A DNA stretch of 21,520 nucleotides from Plantago elongata (Eukaryota > Streptophyta > Magnoliopsida > Lamiales > Plantaginaceae). The notes under the pieces are model-generated. The model had not been told where the DNA came from. It saw only the letters and a program-made list of their open reading frames with translations, and made no database searches. A program made the position numbers and the translations under genes. Positions 20,463-21,520 of the stretch are shown in pieces (position 1 is the first letter of the stretch; each line of letters begins with the position of its first letter). The DNA lies in assembly GCA_036897095.1 (NCBI GenBank), contig JAYMSP010003015.1, positions 1 to 21,520 on the forward strand. Direction: 5' to 3'.

Positions 20463-20700
20463 CTACTTTCAGCAATAGCAAATTTAGCTCCGGATTAACA
20501 ACAACAGCAGGAACTTTAGCAGCTTCCAATTTTTGTTCCTCAGCTTCAGTTTCTTCTCTTTGCCACCTTTCGTATTTTTCAAGAGTAACGTCTTCCTCAA
20601 AGTTATCCAGCTCCTCCTGCTCAAACTCGATATTTAGTTGGTGGTATATACACTTTTTGTAATCTCGCCAAGAAGTGAATATTGATATTGAATTTAGGTA
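20455..20700 (-). pseudogene. Unidentified acidic coding-like fragment
   Basis: An open minus-strand frame without a Met start runs from 20700 to a stop at 20455-20457, about 81 codons. It reads WRDYKKCIYHQLNIEFEQEE, then LDNFEEDVTLEKYERWQREE, then TEAEEQKLEAAKVPAVVV, and ends LLLLKVDK. The charged, helix-like composition and lack of internal stops look like true coding sequence, perhaps a last exon. I do not recognise the family. It overlaps the start of the LINE-type fragment in another frame, so a retroelement may have landed at its end. No clear upstream exon was found between 20701 and 21520. Confidence 0.4.
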
Positions 20701-21085
20701 TTAGACTAAGAATACAAATGTAGGCTTCATTTCTTATACAATTTAGGGCGAATATAAATAGAGCAACCTCTCTAGAATACAATAATTTATTAATAACTCC
20801 TTTTTAGGGGCCTTCCCTAAAGATGCCTTACTAAGTTCTATTTATAAAATATAGATGGTAATCAGTTGATCCACATGGATGTATTCTACCAAGAACGCTA
20901 GGAGGTTCTTCAAACAATTTGATAAGTATTTCAATATGTGAATTGAGAGTGAGAATAATTAAACCTTAACCGGTCTATTTATAATGTTATTTGATCACAA
21001 AAGTTCAAGAGGATTTGGACTCCTATTTTCTCCATCAACACGCTGCATGATTAGTTATAATTCGGAGTCACCCAAATTGGACCAA
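20701..21085. other. AT-rich DNA without a recognised gene
   Basis: No coding region was seen on either strand. A TATA-like TATAAATAG occurs on the plus strand at about 20754, with no gene model after it. The composition is typical of plant intergenic or repeat DNA. Confidence 0.4.
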
Positions 21086-21160
21086 CAGCTTGCCTAGCTC
21101 AATTGGTATTGTGGAGAGTCCATCTCCTAGAGGTCTCTAGTCCAAATCTCATAGGGCTCA
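21086..21160 (+). repeat. Possible tRNA-derived SINE head
   Basis: TAGCTCAATTGG at 21095-21106 fits the A box of tRNA-type Pol III promoters. AGTCCAAATCT at 21139-21149 is a weaker match to the B box (GGTTCRANNCC). Their spacing of about 32 bases fits a tRNA. The arms do not pair into a proper cloverleaf, so it is not a working tRNA gene; a SINE head or decayed tRNA pseudogene fits better. The 3' end of the element could not be set. Confidence 0.4.
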
Positions 21161-21335
21161 ACCCATATTCAACTTTTGTAATCTTTATGGACTCTATTTT
21201 TCAATAAGCCCAAAAACATTATATTATTAAATCTAATTAATAGATCTCATAATAAATTATTACTAATCCGATTAATACATAATTTATCATAATACTCATC
21301 GGTAGAACAGTCACCATAATGTGTGACCCATAGGG

Positions 21336-21415
21336 CCTTGTATATTAAGCACTAATCGAATCAAGGTCTTAGTGAAATTTCTGGACAATTTATCAGACAT
21401 TATTAATATACAAGG
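21336..21415. repeat. 13-bp perfect inverted repeat
   Basis: CCTTGTATATTAA at 21336-21348 is matched exactly in inverse by TTAATATACAAGG at 21403-21415, with 54 bases between. No coding sequence is present here. It may be part of a foldback element or an LTR fragment; flanking duplications were not found. The surrounding 21160-21520 is AT-rich with nothing else supported. Confidence 0.5.
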
Positions 21416-21520
21416 AACGTTTGAAATGATATACAAACCACATGTAATGTAGGGCTCGTGATGATACGGTTCTTTCATTCACGAATACTCGAATAAGTCT
21501 AGAACTTGATAATGTGTCTG

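Noticed and set aside
1..21520. CRISPR arrays, rRNA genes, functional tRNA genes or bacterial operons
   Set aside because: Nothing of the kind was seen; the gene structure is plant nuclear throughout.

Overview
The window is nuclear DNA from a flowering plant, probably a eudicot. The evidence is two intron-rich genes with GT-AG introns and AT-rich non-coding DNA, a plant-type NADPH oxidase (RBOH) with EF-hands, and degenerate plant retroelements. Species cannot be read from the sequence.

Layout. (1) Bases 1 to about 5600 hold a decayed Ty3/gypsy LTR retrotransposon. Its pol region runs on the minus strand: protease about 5500-5040, reverse transcriptase about 5026-3770, RNase H about 3770-3514, a second RNase H about 3213-2800, integrase about 2760-1527. 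Beyond the 3' end of pol lies a plus-strand coiled-coil ORF at 207-980. Two RNase H domains plus an antisense ORF between pol and the 3' end suggest the Tat/Retand/Grande branch. Stops, frameshifts and changed catalytic residues show it is dead; gag and the 5' LTR are missing. (2) About 5640-12176: a short promoter and a 12-exon plus-strand gene for a 646-residue protein. By remembered comparison I read it as a plant relative of the animal meiosis protein M1AP, with an N-terminal VWA-like pattern, a four-cysteine CxxC-x12-CxxC cluster and a disordered basic tail. (3) 12177-13481: a 1.3-kb convergent intergenic spacer. (4) 13482-19382, minus strand: an intact 13-exon RBOH gene encoding 919 residues. 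(5) 19383-21520: the RBOH upstream region, then repeat-rich DNA with a LINE-type RNase H fragment, an unidentified acidic coding-like fragment, a possible tRNA-derived SINE head and several inverted repeats.

The two intact genes are independent transcription units in tail-to-tail orientation. RBOH would make apoplastic superoxide at the plasma membrane. The M1AP-like protein, if the homology holds, would act in meiosis. Nothing here links them functionally. Exon boundaries were chosen by hand from splice signals, reading-frame continuity and, for RBOH, family conservation. Both models close exactly in frame.
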